Positions 9,383-17,653 are shown, numbered from the stretch's first letter. The stretch is DNA of 64,000 nucleotides from CAVUCH01 sp963763095 (GCA_963763095.1 CAVXNR010000008.1:1-64000), one strand, 5' to 3'. Made by a program: numbers and translations. Notes: generated by a model not told the origin, from the letters alone.

Positions 9383-11153
9383 CTTGACACCGCCTCGGCG
9401 ACCGCCGCGGTCACCAGTTCACGATCGAGCAGCGCCTGGATAATCTTGGCGACGCTCTCGTCGACATCTTCGCGATCGCTCTGCACGAGCACCTCTGGCC
9501 GCACTGGCGGCTCGTATGGATCCGACACGCCCGTGAAGTGCTGAATCTCGCCGGCAATGGCCTGCTTGTACAGCCCCTTCGCGTCGCGGTCGACCAGCAC
9601 CTCGAGCGGCGCTTCCACATAGACCTCCACGAACGGCACGCCTTCTTCCGCGGCGAGCCGGCGCACTTCCTGCCGCACCTCCGCGTACGGCGAGATCGCG
9701 GCGGTCACGGTCGGCACGCCGTTGCGCGCGAGCAGACGCGCCACGAACCCGATGCGCCGGACGTTGAAGTCACGATCCTCCTTGCTGAACCCGAGCCCTT
9801 TCGACAGGTTCGTCCGCACCTCGTCGCCGTCGAGAATCTCCACCCGGCGGCCGCCGGAGAGTTGCCGTCGCAGGGCTTCCGCCAGCGTGCTCTTGCCAGC
9901 CCCTGACAGGCCGGTGAACCACACGATGAACCCGGCCTCCGCGGCGAAACTGCCTCCCGTGGCGGCTGTTCGGCGTGCCGCCTGTCCGTCTGCCGCGGTG
10001 TAGTGCGCCCGCAGGACTTCTGCGATCTCCGGCCGCGTGAACTCGGGCGGCAGATGACCACCCGCGCGGAGTATCTGCCGGACGCGGGTGCCCGAGAGCT
10101 CGAGGCGATCCTCCGGCCCGTGCGGGCAGGAGCGGACCGACGCGACCCCGTCGCAACCGTGGCAATAGAACGTGGGCTCCAGTCGCAGCGGGGTGACCGC
10201 CAGATCGTCTGGTGCGAACGTGTCGAAGATCTCCTGGGCAGCGAGGGGAGGATAGTACGTGCCGACCCCCGCATGATCGCGCCCGACAATCAGGTGCGTG
10301 ATGCCGTAATTCTTGCGGGCAATGGCATGGAACACGGCTTCGCGAGGTCCGGCGTACCGGATGGCGCCCGGAAAGGCCGCGAGCACCGTCCGCTCACGCG
10401 GGTAATACCCCTCCACGAGCCGCTCGGACGCCTCGAACCGCACGGCGGCGGGCACATCTTCCTCTTTCGTTTCGCCGACAAGGGGGTGCAGGACGAGGCC
10501 GTCGGTCAGCTCGAGGGCAATTTTCGTGAGGTGCTCGTGCGCGCGATGGATGACATTCCGCGTATGGAAGCCGGCCACCCGGCGCCAGCCGCGCTCCGCG
10601 ATCACGGCCCGCAGTTGCCGGGGCGTGAGCCGGTACTGTGCGAGCGGCAGATGCGTGGGGAGCGGCAGCACGTGAACATCACCGGCGACCAGCCAATTCG
10701 GCCGGCCGAGCACGTACGCGACGCCTGGGTGGGCAGCATCGTCGGTGCCGTAGACCGCCTGTGACTCGGCGACAGGGTCGCGCTCGAACACCTCGCTCAC
10801 GTCGATGACGGCCCACGTGCGGCCATCGGCGTCGGCGAGCGCCGCCTGGCTGCCGGGCGCCAGGGCTCGCGCGGTCTGCGGCTTCACCGCGAGCGTAAAG
10901 GGAAGGGGCCACACCGTCCCGTTCGCCAGGCGCAGGCGCTCGAGGACGCTGGCGTAGTCGGCCGACCCAAGAAAGCCCCGAAGCGGGCTGGCCGCACCGG
11001 TGGCAATCAGCTCCAGGTCCGCCAGCTCGGGCGCATCCAGCACGAGGTTGGCAACGCCGTGGTGCATGTGCGCCACGACTCCACGTCGGCGGCCGGAACG
11101 ATCCGGTCGACCAGTTCACCGCCGTGCGGCGTCACCAGATCGGGCACAGTCAT
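9379..11153 (-). CDS. sat-cysC: Bifunctional ATP sulfurylase / APS kinase, frameshifted near the N-terminus
   Basis: The N-terminal domain (about 390 residues) is ATP sulfurylase, which makes APS from ATP and sulfate: HTRNVIHRAHE and GRDHAGVGTYY are the catalytic motifs. The C-terminal domain is APS kinase, making PAPS: Walker A GLSGAGKST, LDGDEVR and NVRRIGFVARLL. The start is the ATG at 11153, which overlaps the cysH stop in an ATGA and begins MTVPDLVTPHGG. That frame breaks at about 11072-11084, where one base seems to be missing, and joins the main frame at AHMHHGVANLVLD. The internal ATG at 11076 would remove the conserved sulfurylase N-terminus. Having both domains in an operon whose reductase has an APS-reductase cysteine pattern is noteworthy. 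Confidence 0.93.
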
Positions 11154-11884
11154 GCGCTCCGGGACCTCAGGTAGACCAGCTGCAGCGGCACTGGCGCGGC
11201 AGGGTGCAGCCCGCACTCGGTTTTCTCGCGTCCCCGCCACCGCCCGGCGCGAGGGTCCTCGCCATCCCCGACGGACGTCGTGCACGGCGCACATCCGATG
11301 CTCGGGTAACCGCGGTCATGAAGCGCGTTGTAGGGAACGGCGTTGGCGTGGATGAACGACCACACGTCATCGTGGCTCCACGCGGCGAGCGGGTTGATCT
11401 TCACCCGGTCGCTTGCCAGGTCGGGCTCGACGATGGCCGCCCGGGCACGCTGCGGCGTCTGGTCCCGCCGGATCGCTGTAATCCACGCATCCATGCCGGC
11501 CAGTTCGTGTTGCAGCATCGCGACCTTGCGGATACCGCAGCACCGATCGGGGTCCCGGGCCCACAGTGCGTCCCCGAATGCGGCCGCCTGTTCGGCGACC
11601 GACAGCGCCGGTCGCACCGCCCGAATGCGCAGGCCATAGCGGGCCTCGAGGCGCCGCCAGAGGTCGTACGTCTCGTCGAACAGCAGCCCGGTGTCCAGCG
11701 TAAAAACGTCAATCGGCAGCGCGTGCTCGGCGATCAGGTGAATGAGCACGCAACCCTCGGCGCCGAACCCCGTGCCGAACGTCACGCGCGGTGCGAACTC
11801 GTGCGCGGCCCAGGCGAGAATGTCCGGTGCGGGTTGTGCTTCGAGCTCCGCCGCCCATTCGTCTATTCGACTCTCGGTCGTCAT
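11150..11884 (-). CDS. cysH: APS/PAPS reductase with iron-sulfur cysteine pattern
   Basis: This enzyme reduces APS or PAPS to sulfite with thioredoxin. The 244-residue protein has a PAPS-reductase fold: TFGTGFGAEGCVLIHL near 35-50 and VFTLDTGLLFDETY near 60-73. It keeps the paired cysteines that bind a [4Fe-4S] cluster in APS reductases (CC at 115-116 and CAPC at 198-201) and the catalytic ECGLH at 223-227. That cysteine pattern is known to favour APS as substrate, although the neighbouring kinase could supply PAPS. The ATG at 11884 follows GAGG with six-base spacing. It is the first enzyme of the sulfate operon and lies just after the leader-peptide attenuator. Confidence 0.94.
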   Translation of the reverse strand: MTTESRIDEWAAELEAQPAPDILAWAAHEFAPRVTFGTGFGAEGCVLIHLIAEHALPIDVFTLDTGLLFDETYDLWRRLEARYGLRIRAVRPALSVAEQAAAFGDALWARDPDRCCGIRKVAMLQHELAGMDAWITAIRRDQTPQRARAAIVEPDLASDRVKINPLAAWSHDDVWSFIHANAVPYNALHDRGYPSIGCAPCTTSVGDGEDPRAGRWRGREKTECGLHPAAPVPLQLVYLRSRSA

Positions 11885-11921
11885 ACTGCCTCGCTGCCGA
11901 TCGTTGCTGCTCGCCTGTGGG

Positions 11922-11968
11922 TACAAAGAAAAAGGCCCGGGTGCTTTTTGGAGCATCCCGGGCCTTTT
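11922..11968 (-). terminator. Rho-independent terminator in the cysH leader (attenuator)
   Basis: On the minus strand an 11-bp stem (AAAGGCCCGGG with CCCGGGCCTTT) extends by TGCT/AGCA across a one-base bulge, closes on a short loop, and runs into TTTTTCTTT. This is a strong intrinsic terminator. It lies after the leader-peptide stop (35 bases on) and 37 bases before the cysH ATG, on the same strand. Its position inside the leader rather than after a gene suggests conditional termination. It would also stop read-through from the M28 peptidase gene. Mutually exclusive antiterminator pairing could not be resolved by eye. Confidence 0.88.
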
Positions 11969-12003
11969 GGGTCCGTTGCGTTTACCGGCCTGGTGGCCAG
12001 CGG

Positions 12004-12111
12004 TTATCGGTGCAGTGGCACCTCATGTGAACGCATCAGTCCCGCAGGCGCAGGAGCCCCAAGGGCTCGCGCGCAACAACAACAACAGCAGGACACGACC
12101 GTGCGGTTCAC
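12004..12111 (-). CDS. Polycysteine leader peptide of the sulfate operon, probably leaderless
   Basis: A 35-codon ORF opens with GTG at 12111 and ends with TAA at 12004-12006. Codons 8-13 (12073-12090) are six cysteines in a row, read TGC TGT TGT TGT TGT TGC, preceded by VNRTVVS. The promoter just upstream places the transcription start at or one base before the GTG, so the mRNA would have no ribosome-binding site. A terminator and then cysH follow. This is the layout of polycysteine leaderless ORFs described in mycobacteria, where ribosome behaviour at Cys codons senses cysteinyl-tRNA. The peptide is probably not a functional product in itself. An alternative start is the GTG at 12096. Confidence 0.82.
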   Translation of the reverse strand: MNRTVVSCCCCCCARALGAPAPAGLMRSHEVPLHR

Positions 12112-12118
12112 GGCCTGA

Positions 12119-12147
12119 GTTATATCCTTTACGGGGAGATGAGTCAA
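12119..12147 (-). promoter_or_regulatory. Sigma70-type promoter of the cys leader and operon
   Basis: On the minus strand TTGACT (12147-12142) and TATAAC (12124-12119) are separated by exactly 17 bases, each matching consensus at five of six positions. Seven bases separate the -10 box from the GTG of the leader ORF, so transcription should start at about 12111-12112. This is the best promoter match I see in the window. It lies between the end of the M28 peptidase gene and cysH. Confidence 0.8.
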
Positions 12148-12154
12148 GCGACTC
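12141..12154. promoter_or_regulatory. Inverted repeat over the -35 box of the cys promoter
   Basis: GAGTC-AAGC-GACTC is a perfect 5-bp inverted repeat that covers the -35 hexamer. It could be an operator for a sulfur-responsive repressor, or a weak hairpin ending the peptidase transcript. No regulator gene is adjacent. Confidence 0.35.
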
Positions 12155-12169
12155 CTCTCAATTCTGGCC

Positions 12170-13738
12170 TCATTCCGTGGCGAACCGCTTGAAAAAGCTG
12201 GTGTCGTTCCAGCGCGGCCGCGTGTCGCGGTCGGCGATGGCCCGCACGAGCTCAATGTAGAACCGCGTGAAGTCCTCAGCCGCCTGCAGGTCGATCGGCT
12301 GGCTGAGATCGTCGGATGGGGCATGGTAGCGCTCGTCTCGCCAGCGTTTGACGATGGCGTGCTCCGGCGACCCCAGCGTCCAGCCGATTTTGAAGGCGAG
12401 CGCCGGGATGCCGCGGCGGATGAAGCTGTACTGATCGCTCCGGACGAAGGCGTTCCGTTCCGGCTCGGGATCGCCCGTGATGTCGATTCCGGCCGCCTTC
12501 GCGACGCGCCTGAGATCGTTGGCGAGATCCGACTCTTCGAGGCCGTTCACGATGAGCGACCGCATGGGAAAGAGCGGCAGGAACATGTCAGTGTTGAGGT
12601 CCGCGACAATCGATGAGGCGGGCACCGTCGGGTGCGCCGAGAAGTACCGGGACCCGAGCAGTCCGTGTTCCTCTGCCGTCACCGACAGGAACACGACCGA
12701 GCGGCGCAGGCTGACGCCAGACGCGCGCAGCCGCTGCGCGACTTCCAGGAGCGTCGCGGTGCCCGACGCGTTGTCCATCGCGCCGTTGTAGATGGCGTCG
12801 CCGTTCACCGGTTCACCCGTCCCGAGATGATCGAGGTGGGCGCTCAGCACCAGGTGCTCGCCGGCCAGCCGGGGGTCGGTCCCGCGAAGCATCCCGATTA
12901 CGTTGTCGGATCGCAGGGGAGTCACTGACGTGACGAGCGTCCCGCGAAGCTGGCCGGAAAGCGGGAAGCGGGGCAGTGGCTTCCGTTCCGTCGCCAGCGA
13001 CAGGATCTCGGCCGCTGTGTGGCCGGAACCCGCGAACCATCCCTCGGCGGCAGCGGGGTTCACGGTAAGGGCGAGCTGCTGAGTGTTGTCGCCGAAAGGA
13101 TCCTCGGCCAGGGCCTTGACGGGCATCAGACGCCGCAGCTTCGTGCGCTCCCACGGGATGTCGCTCGTCCGCTGAATCGTGACCAGCCCGATGGCGCCGG
13201 CCCGATGCAGCGCCGTCCAGCGCACTGACGAGGCGTGAGACAGCACGGGCGCGCTGAGCGTCGAGGGCCCGCCTGACACCACGACGGCAATGCGTCCCCT
13301 AAGGTCGACGCCTTCCAGGTCGTCGTAGCCCACCTCAGGCACGCTGAGCCCGTACCCGGCGAACGCGAGCGGGGCATCGATCTCCCGGGCGGGGGGCACG
13401 CGCACGTTGACCATAGCGGCGTCGCCGAGCACGATGGGCTCTTGCTTGCCGCCTCGCACGATCGCAAGGCCGGAGCGCTCCTCGACCAACTGGCGTGACT
13501 CGAACGCGATCGGTTGGAAGTACCCGTCTGTGCCCCCGGGCTCGAGGCCCGCGGTCTTGTAACCGTCCGCCACGTACTCCGCCGCCTTGCGGTGGCCCGG
13601 ACTGCCAGTGTCCCGACCTGCGAGCGAGTCGTCCGCGAGATACCGGACGTGTGCCCACCAGCGCTCCGCCGGTTCCGTGGCCTGCGGCAAGGCAACGGTC
13701 AGTAGGGCGAGAGTGACTGCAAGCGACGCGACTCTCAT
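12170..13738 (-). CDS. Secreted M28-family zinc aminopeptidase
   Basis: The 522-residue exported protein has a signal peptide (MRVASLAVTLALLTVALP). A protease-associated-like region follows, then the M28 metallopeptidase core: LVLSAHLDHLG with the first zinc ligands, GAMDNASGTATLLEVA with the bridging Asp, SVTAEEHGLLGSRYF with the catalytic Glu pair, and a late His (ERYHAPSDDL). It should cleave N-terminal residues from peptides outside the cytoplasm. I chose the ATG at 13738, before the hydrophobic core. A -10-like GATAAT ends six bases upstream, so the mRNA may be leaderless. An upstream in-frame ATG would add 65 low-quality residues. It diverges from the next gene. Confidence 0.88.
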   Translation of the reverse strand: MRVASLAVTLALLTVALPQATEPAERWWAHVRYLADDSLAGRDTGSPGHRKAAEYVADGYKTAGLEPGGTDGYFQPIAFESRQLVEERSGLAIVRGGKQEPIVLGDAAMVNVRVPPAREIDAPLAFAGYGLSVPEVGYDDLEGVDLRGRIAVVVSGGPSTLSAPVLSHASSVRWTALHRAGAIGLVTIQRTSDIPWERTKLRRLMPVKALAEDPFGDNTQQLALTVNPAAAEGWFAGSGHTAAEILSLATERKPLPRFPLSGQLRGTLVTSVTPLRSDNVIGMLRGTDPRLAGEHLVLSAHLDHLGTGEPVNGDAIYNGAMDNASGTATLLEVAQRLRASGVSLRRSVVFLSVTAEEHGLLGSRYFSAHPTVPASSIVADLNTDMFLPLFPMRSLIVNGLEESDLANDLRRVAKAAGIDITGDPEPERNAFVRSDQYSFIRRGIPALAFKIGWTLGSPEHAIVKRWRDERYHAPSDDLSQPIDLQAAEDFTRFYIELVRAIADRDTRPRWNDTSFFKRFATE

Positions 13739-13812
13739 CGCATGATTATCGCCCGGCGTTCCGGGGCGTGGTGTTCGCGGCGTGGTTGACGGGCGCCCGG
13801 CTGCGGATGAGA

Positions 13813-15138
13813 ATGCATCGCCATATGCTTCAGAACCAGATTCGTCGATCCGTCCTGCGCCTGGCGCTCGTAAGCGCGGTGCTCGTTCCGATTGGCGCGC
13901 CGGCTGGCCTTGCGCAGGGCCTGCCGACCGCAAACCCCGAGTCCCAGGGATTCTCGGCCGAACGCCTCGAGCGGCTCCACGAGCGCATGCACGAGTTCAT
14001 CAAGGAAGGGAAGCACGCAGGGATTCTTGTGCTGATCGCGCGCAACGGGAAGATTGTCGAGTCGCGCTCGTACGGACTGAGGGACCGCGAGCAGAAGCTG
14101 CGCATGGAAGAGGACACCATCTTCCGCATCTACTCGATGTCGAAGGTGATCACGAGCGTGGCCGCGCTGATCCTGCACGAGGAAGGGCGGCTCAAGCTGG
14201 ACGACCCCATCAGCAAGTATCTTCCCGCGTTTGACAAGCCGAAGGTGCTGAAAGGCGGCACTGTAAAGGCGCCGGTGCTCGTGGCGGCGAAGACGCCGAT
14301 TACGGTCAGGCATCTGTTGACGCATACGTCCGGCTACATCTACGGCTTCGGCAAGGACCCGATCGACACGATCTACCGCGACGCGAAGCTGCTGCAGGCG
14401 CCGACGATGGCCGTGTTCCTCGAACGGGCATCGAAGATGCCGCTGGTGCAGCCGCCGGGGCAGTCGTTCCGGTACGGCATCAGCATCGACCTGCTCGGCG
14501 CGGTCATCGAGAAGGTTTCGGGACAGACGCTCGATGCCTTCATCGAGTCACGGATCACGCGCCCGCTCGGTATGAAGGAGACCAGCTTCACGGTGCCGGA
14601 AGAGAAGCGTGCGCGTGTGGCAAAGATCTACACGACCGGGAAGGACGGCGAGCTGAAGGAGCCGCAGCCATTGGTGCCCGGCGACATCCCGTATCCCGAC
14701 GAACAGGGCCGCCTCTTCCCGTCAGGCGGCGGTGGCATGTTCTCGACGATCGGCGACTACGCGCGGTTCGGGCAGATGTTGCTGAACGGCGGCGCGCTCG
14801 ATGGCGTGCGGATCCTCGGCCGAAAGACTGTGGAGCTCATGGAAACGAACCACCTGAGCGGCCTCACGCGCGAGACGCTCGATTCCAACGACTACGAGGG
14901 ATTCGGGCTCGGCGGCAGTGTGCGCATCAGCCTGGCGCGCAGCGGAAGGCTCGGGTCGGTCGGGCAGTTCGGCTGGAGCGGGGCCGCGACAACCGACTTC
15001 AGGATCGATCCGAGAGAGCAGCTCATGACGCTGGTGTTCACGCAGCACTTCCCGTTCAACCAGCACGATCTCTTCTGGAATGCGTTGACGCTGACCTACG
15101 CAGCGCTCGTGGACGACCCGAAGCCAGCGGATCGATGA
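13813..15138 (+). CDS. Secreted beta-lactamase-fold serine hydrolase
   Basis: This is a class C beta-lactamase/esterase-family protein (Pfam beta-lactamase type), exported by a signal peptide ending near AGLAQG. The nucleophile motif S-x-x-K is in YSMSKVIT. The second motif is Tyr-Gly-Ile-Ser rather than Tyr-x-Asn, as in many esterases and D-aminopeptidases of the family. The late GWSGAATTDFRIDP segment takes the place of the KTG box. True beta-lactam resistance is therefore not implied. Start candidates at 13807, 13813 and 13825 are close together; all keep the signal peptide. It diverges from the M28 peptidase with a 74-base gap. Confidence 0.85.
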   Translation: MHRHMLQNQIRRSVLRLALVSAVLVPIGAPAGLAQGLPTANPESQGFSAERLERLHERMHEFIKEGKHAGILVLIARNGKIVESRSYGLRDREQKLRMEEDTIFRIYSMSKVITSVAALILHEEGRLKLDDPISKYLPAFDKPKVLKGGTVKAPVLVAAKTPITVRHLLTHTSGYIYGFGKDPIDTIYRDAKLLQAPTMAVFLERASKMPLVQPPGQSFRYGISIDLLGAVIEKVSGQTLDAFIESRITRPLGMKETSFTVPEEKRARVAKIYTTGKDGELKEPQPLVPGDIPYPDEQGRLFPSGGGGMFSTIGDYARFGQMLLNGGALDGVRILGRKTVELMETNHLSGLTRETLDSNDYEGFGLGGSVRISLARSGRLGSVGQFGWSGAATTDFRIDPREQLMTLVFTQHFPFNQHDLFWNALTLTYAALVDDPKPADR

Positions 15139-15203
15139 CTCGCGGAGACTCGACGACTCGCGGTGATTCGATGACTGGGCGGTGATTCGATGACTCGTCG
15201 TGA
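15139..15203. repeat. Short imperfect tandem repeats after the hydrolase gene
   Basis: Copies of GATTCGATGACT and GACTCGCGG alternate here. A GTGACTCGCGGTGAT fragment recurs near 20741, in the gap after the leuC start. No coding potential is seen. Confidence 0.5.
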
Positions 15204-15204
15204 T

Positions 15205-15230
15205 GTGGAGCCGGTACTTCAGTCCCGGCG
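15205..15230. repeat. REP-like palindrome
   Basis: GTGGAGCCGGTACTTCAGTC followed by CCGGCG is an imperfect palindrome with the CTTCAG core shared by elements near 16380, 18650, 24270, 25500, 30100, 31260 and 59680. It lies in the gap between the hydrolase and leuB. Confidence 0.6.
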
Positions 15231-15249
15231 CACTGCAATCCACAGAGCG

Positions 15250-16311
15250 TCAGCCCACCGCCGCGGCAACCAGATCCGCCATCCGGCTGCAGGACACCTG
15301 AGGGCCGCCAGCCGCGAGATCGGCGGTGCGGTGCCCCTCCGTGAGCACGCGGTCGATCGCGGCATCAACCGCCCGTGCCTCCTCGACGGCGCCGAGGCTG
15401 TGCTCGAGCAGCATTGCCGCCGATGCAATGGCGCCGATCGGGTTCGCGATGTCACGCCCCGCAATGTCTGGCGCTGACCCGTGCACCGGTTCGAACAATC
15501 CCGGCCCATCCCCGATGCTCGACGATGGCAGCAGCCCGATCGACCCGGAGATCACGGCCGCTTCGTCGGAGAGGATGTCGCCGAACAGGTTCTCCGTCAG
15601 GATGACGTCGAAGCGTGAGGGTGCGGTGACGAGCGCCATCGCGCACGCGTCCACGTACATGTGCTGCAGCGTCACCTCCGGGTAGTCGCGCGCGACGCGG
15701 GTGACCACCGTCCGCCACAGCTGCGAAGTCTCCAGCACGTTCGCCTTGTCTACCGACGTCACCAGCCTGCGCCGGCGCTGCGCCGCATCGAACGCGACGC
15801 GCGCGATGCGCTCGATCTCGGGCACCGAATAGCGCATCGTGTTGAACGCGACGCCGGCCTCCCGGTCGATGCCGCGCGGCTCACCGAAGTACAGCCCGCC
15901 CGTCAGCTCCCGGACAATCAGCAGATCGGATCCCTTCGCGACTTCCGGCCTGAGCGGACCGGCTCCTTCGCAGCCGGGCCAGGTTCGCGCGGGGCGCAGG
16001 TTGGCGTAGACGCGCAGCCCCTTCCGGAGCGCCAGCAGCCCCCCTTCCGGCCGCTCGGACGACGGGAGATGATCGAATGCAGGGTCGCCGACAGCCCCGA
16101 GCAGCACAGCGTCCGCGGCTTGACACGCAGCCAGCGTCGCCGGCGGCAGCGGCGGGAGTCCCTGGCTGAGCGCCGCGCCCCCCACGGGACACGATTCGAA
16201 CGTCAGCTCGCGCCCGAATCGGCGCGCGACGGCTTCGAGCACGAGCCGGGCCGCGGCCACCACCTCAGGGCCGATGCCGTCCCCGGGCAGCAGAACGATG
16301 GAGTGACGCAT
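15250..16311 (-). CDS. leuB: 3-isopropylmalate dehydrogenase
   Basis: This enzyme oxidatively decarboxylates 3-isopropylmalate with NAD in leucine synthesis. The 353-residue protein opens with the family motif IVLLPGDGIGPEVV. It has the substrate-contact segment VRELTGGLYFGEPRG, the DKANVLETSQLWR stretch, and the metal/NAD region LFGDILSDEAAVISGSIGLLPS with FEPVHGSAPDIAG. Length and motifs fit LeuB rather than isocitrate dehydrogenase. It follows leuA on the same strand after about 97 bases that hold a REP-like element. Confidence 0.95.
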   Translation of the reverse strand: MRHSIVLLPGDGIGPEVVAAARLVLEAVARRFGRELTFESCPVGGAALSQGLPPLPPATLAACQAADAVLLGAVGDPAFDHLPSSERPEGGLLALRKGLRVYANLRPARTWPGCEGAGPLRPEVAKGSDLLIVRELTGGLYFGEPRGIDREAGVAFNTMRYSVPEIERIARVAFDAAQRRRRLVTSVDKANVLETSQLWRTVVTRVARDYPEVTLQHMYVDACAMALVTAPSRFDVILTENLFGDILSDEAAVISGSIGLLPSSSIGDGPGLFEPVHGSAPDIAGRDIANPIGAIASAAMLLEHSLGAVEEARAVDAAIDRVLTEGHRTADLAAGGPQVSCSRMADLVAAAVG

Positions 16312-16344
16312 GGCGACAGTGTAAGAGGAAGAGGAAGGAGGACA

Positions 16345-16403
16345 GCGTAGCGCCGGCGTTCACTCCGGCGGGGATCCGCCGGGACTGAAGTCCCGGCTCC
16401 ACA
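16345..16403. repeat. Composite REP-like element between leuA and leuB
   Basis: Two hairpins lie side by side: CGCCGG/CCGGCG at 16351-16370, and a nearly perfect palindrome with core GGGACTGAAGTCCC at 16378-16403. The second unit is an inverted copy of the element at 15205. It could pause or process the leuA-leuB transcript. Confidence 0.6.
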
Positions 16404-16408
16404 AGGAT

Positions 16409-17653
16409 CTACACCCCGTGGCCGTAACCGACTTCTTCGTGACCGGTGCCGTGGCGGTGCTGGTGGCCCACGGCGGCATGCGCCGGTTCGGGCTCCCTCG
16501 CCGTGCGCTGGGCCTCGATCAACTCCACGAGCTCCCCGTCCGACACGGATTTCTGCGCGTCGGCGAGCGCAATCATCCGCCGATAGAGCCGATCGAGCTC
16601 CAACCGCGACAGCTCGACGCCAAGGGTCTGGAGGCGGTGCTGCAAGGCGTGGCGCCCCGAGTGCTTGCCGAGCACGAGCGTCGTCGCGGGCACGCCCACG
16701 TCTTCCGGCCGCATGATTTCGTACGTGCGCCGGTCCTTCAACATCCCGTCCTGGTGGATGCCCGCTTCGTGGGCAAAGGCGTTCCGCCCGACGATGGCCT
16801 TGTTGGCCTGGACGGGCTCGCCCGTGAGCGCGGTCAGCATCTGGCTGGTCGCATAGAGCGCGGGCGTCACGATGCCGGTCTCGAACGGCAGGCGATCGGA
16901 GCGGACGCGCGTGGCCATCACAATCTCTTCGAGCGAGGCATTGCCCGCGCGCTCACCGATGCCGTTGATCGTGCACTCCACCTGCCGCACGCCTGCCTGC
17001 AGCGCCACCAGCGTATTGGCGACCGCCAGGCCGAGATCGTCGTGGCAGTGCGCGCTGAACACCGCGCGGCCGGCATTCGGCACGCGCCCGAGCACGGTGG
17101 TGAAGAAGGCGGCGATTTCGTCGGGCGTCGCATAGCCCACCGTGTCCGGCAGGTTGATGGTCGTCGCGCCGGCCTCGATGACCGACTCGATCACCCGGCA
17201 GAGGAAATCGAGGTCGCTCCGCGTCGCGTCCTCGGCCGAGAACTGCACATCGCCGGTGTAGCGCCGCGCCTGCGTGACAGCGGCAACGGCCGCCTCGAGA
17301 CAGGCCTCGCGCGTGATGTTCAACTTGCGCGTGAGGTGGAGGTCGGAGGTGGCGATGAAGGTGTGGATGCGGGGCCGCGCAGCGGGCGCGACCGACTGGC
17401 CGGCCCGGTCGATGTCGTCGCGGCGACACCGGGCCAGCGCCGCGACGATCGGGCGCCGCACTTCGGCGGCAATCGTCCGCACGGCCTCGGCGTCCGCCTC
17501 GGAGGCAATCGGGAAGCCCGCTTCGATCACGTCGACGCCGAGCACGTCCAGCTGGCGGGCGAGCTGCAGCTTCTCGGGCACGGTCAAGGAGAACCCGGGC
17601 GCCTGCTCGCCGTCCCTCAGCGTCGTGTCGAAGATGGTGATGCGGTCTGCCAT
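16409..17653 (-). CDS. leuA: 2-isopropylmalate synthase lacking the regulatory domain
   Basis: This enzyme condenses acetyl-CoA with 2-ketoisovalerate, the first leucine-specific step. The catalytic barrel is complete: TLRDGEQAPGFS near the N-terminus, HCHDDLGLAVANTL for metal binding and GIGERAGNASLEEIVMA. A linker domain with GKHSGRHAL follows. At about 414 residues it stops where the C-terminal leucine-binding regulatory domain of full-length LeuA (about 510 residues) would begin, and ends in a histidine-rich tail (GHQHRHGTGHEEVGYGHG). leuB follows closely, so no lost domain is hidden downstream. Loss of classical leucine feedback is inferred. The ATG at 17653 has a GGGGGAT upstream. Confidence 0.93.
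   Translation of the reverse strand: MADRITIFDTTLRDGEQAPGFSLTVPEKLQLARQLDVLGVDVIEAGFPIASEADAEAVRTIAAEVRRPIVAALARCRRDDIDRAGQSVAPAARPRIHTFIATSDLHLTRKLNITREACLEAAVAAVTQARRYTGDVQFSAEDATRSDLDFLCRVIESVIEAGATTINLPDTVGYATPDEIAAFFTTVLGRVPNAGRAVFSAHCHDDLGLAVANTLVALQAGVRQVECTINGIGERAGNASLEEIVMATRVRSDRLPFETGIVTPALYATSQMLTALTGEPVQANKAIVGRNAFAHEAGIHQDGMLKDRRTYEIMRPEDVGVPATTLVLGKHSGRHALQHRLQTLGVELSRLELDRLYRRMIALADAQKSVSDGELVELIEAQRTAREPEPAHAAVGHQHRHGTGHEEVGYGHGV

Noticed and set aside
11968..12072. A defined antiterminator structure in the cys leader
   Set aside because: GAGCCC-TTG-GGGCTC after the Cys codons and a GGCC repeat near 11990 are possible pieces, but I could not draw a convincing alternative fold by eye. 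RNA folding with covariation is needed.
12004..12324. A longer frame through the Cys run from an ATG at 12324
   Set aside because: Its first part lies within the M28 peptidase coding sequence in another frame. The promoter at 12119-12147 and the terminator favour the short GTG-started ORF.
13813..15138. True beta-lactamase resistance gene
   Set aside because: The second motif is Tyr-Gly-Ile-Ser and no clear KTG is present; this pattern is common in esterases and peptidases of the family.
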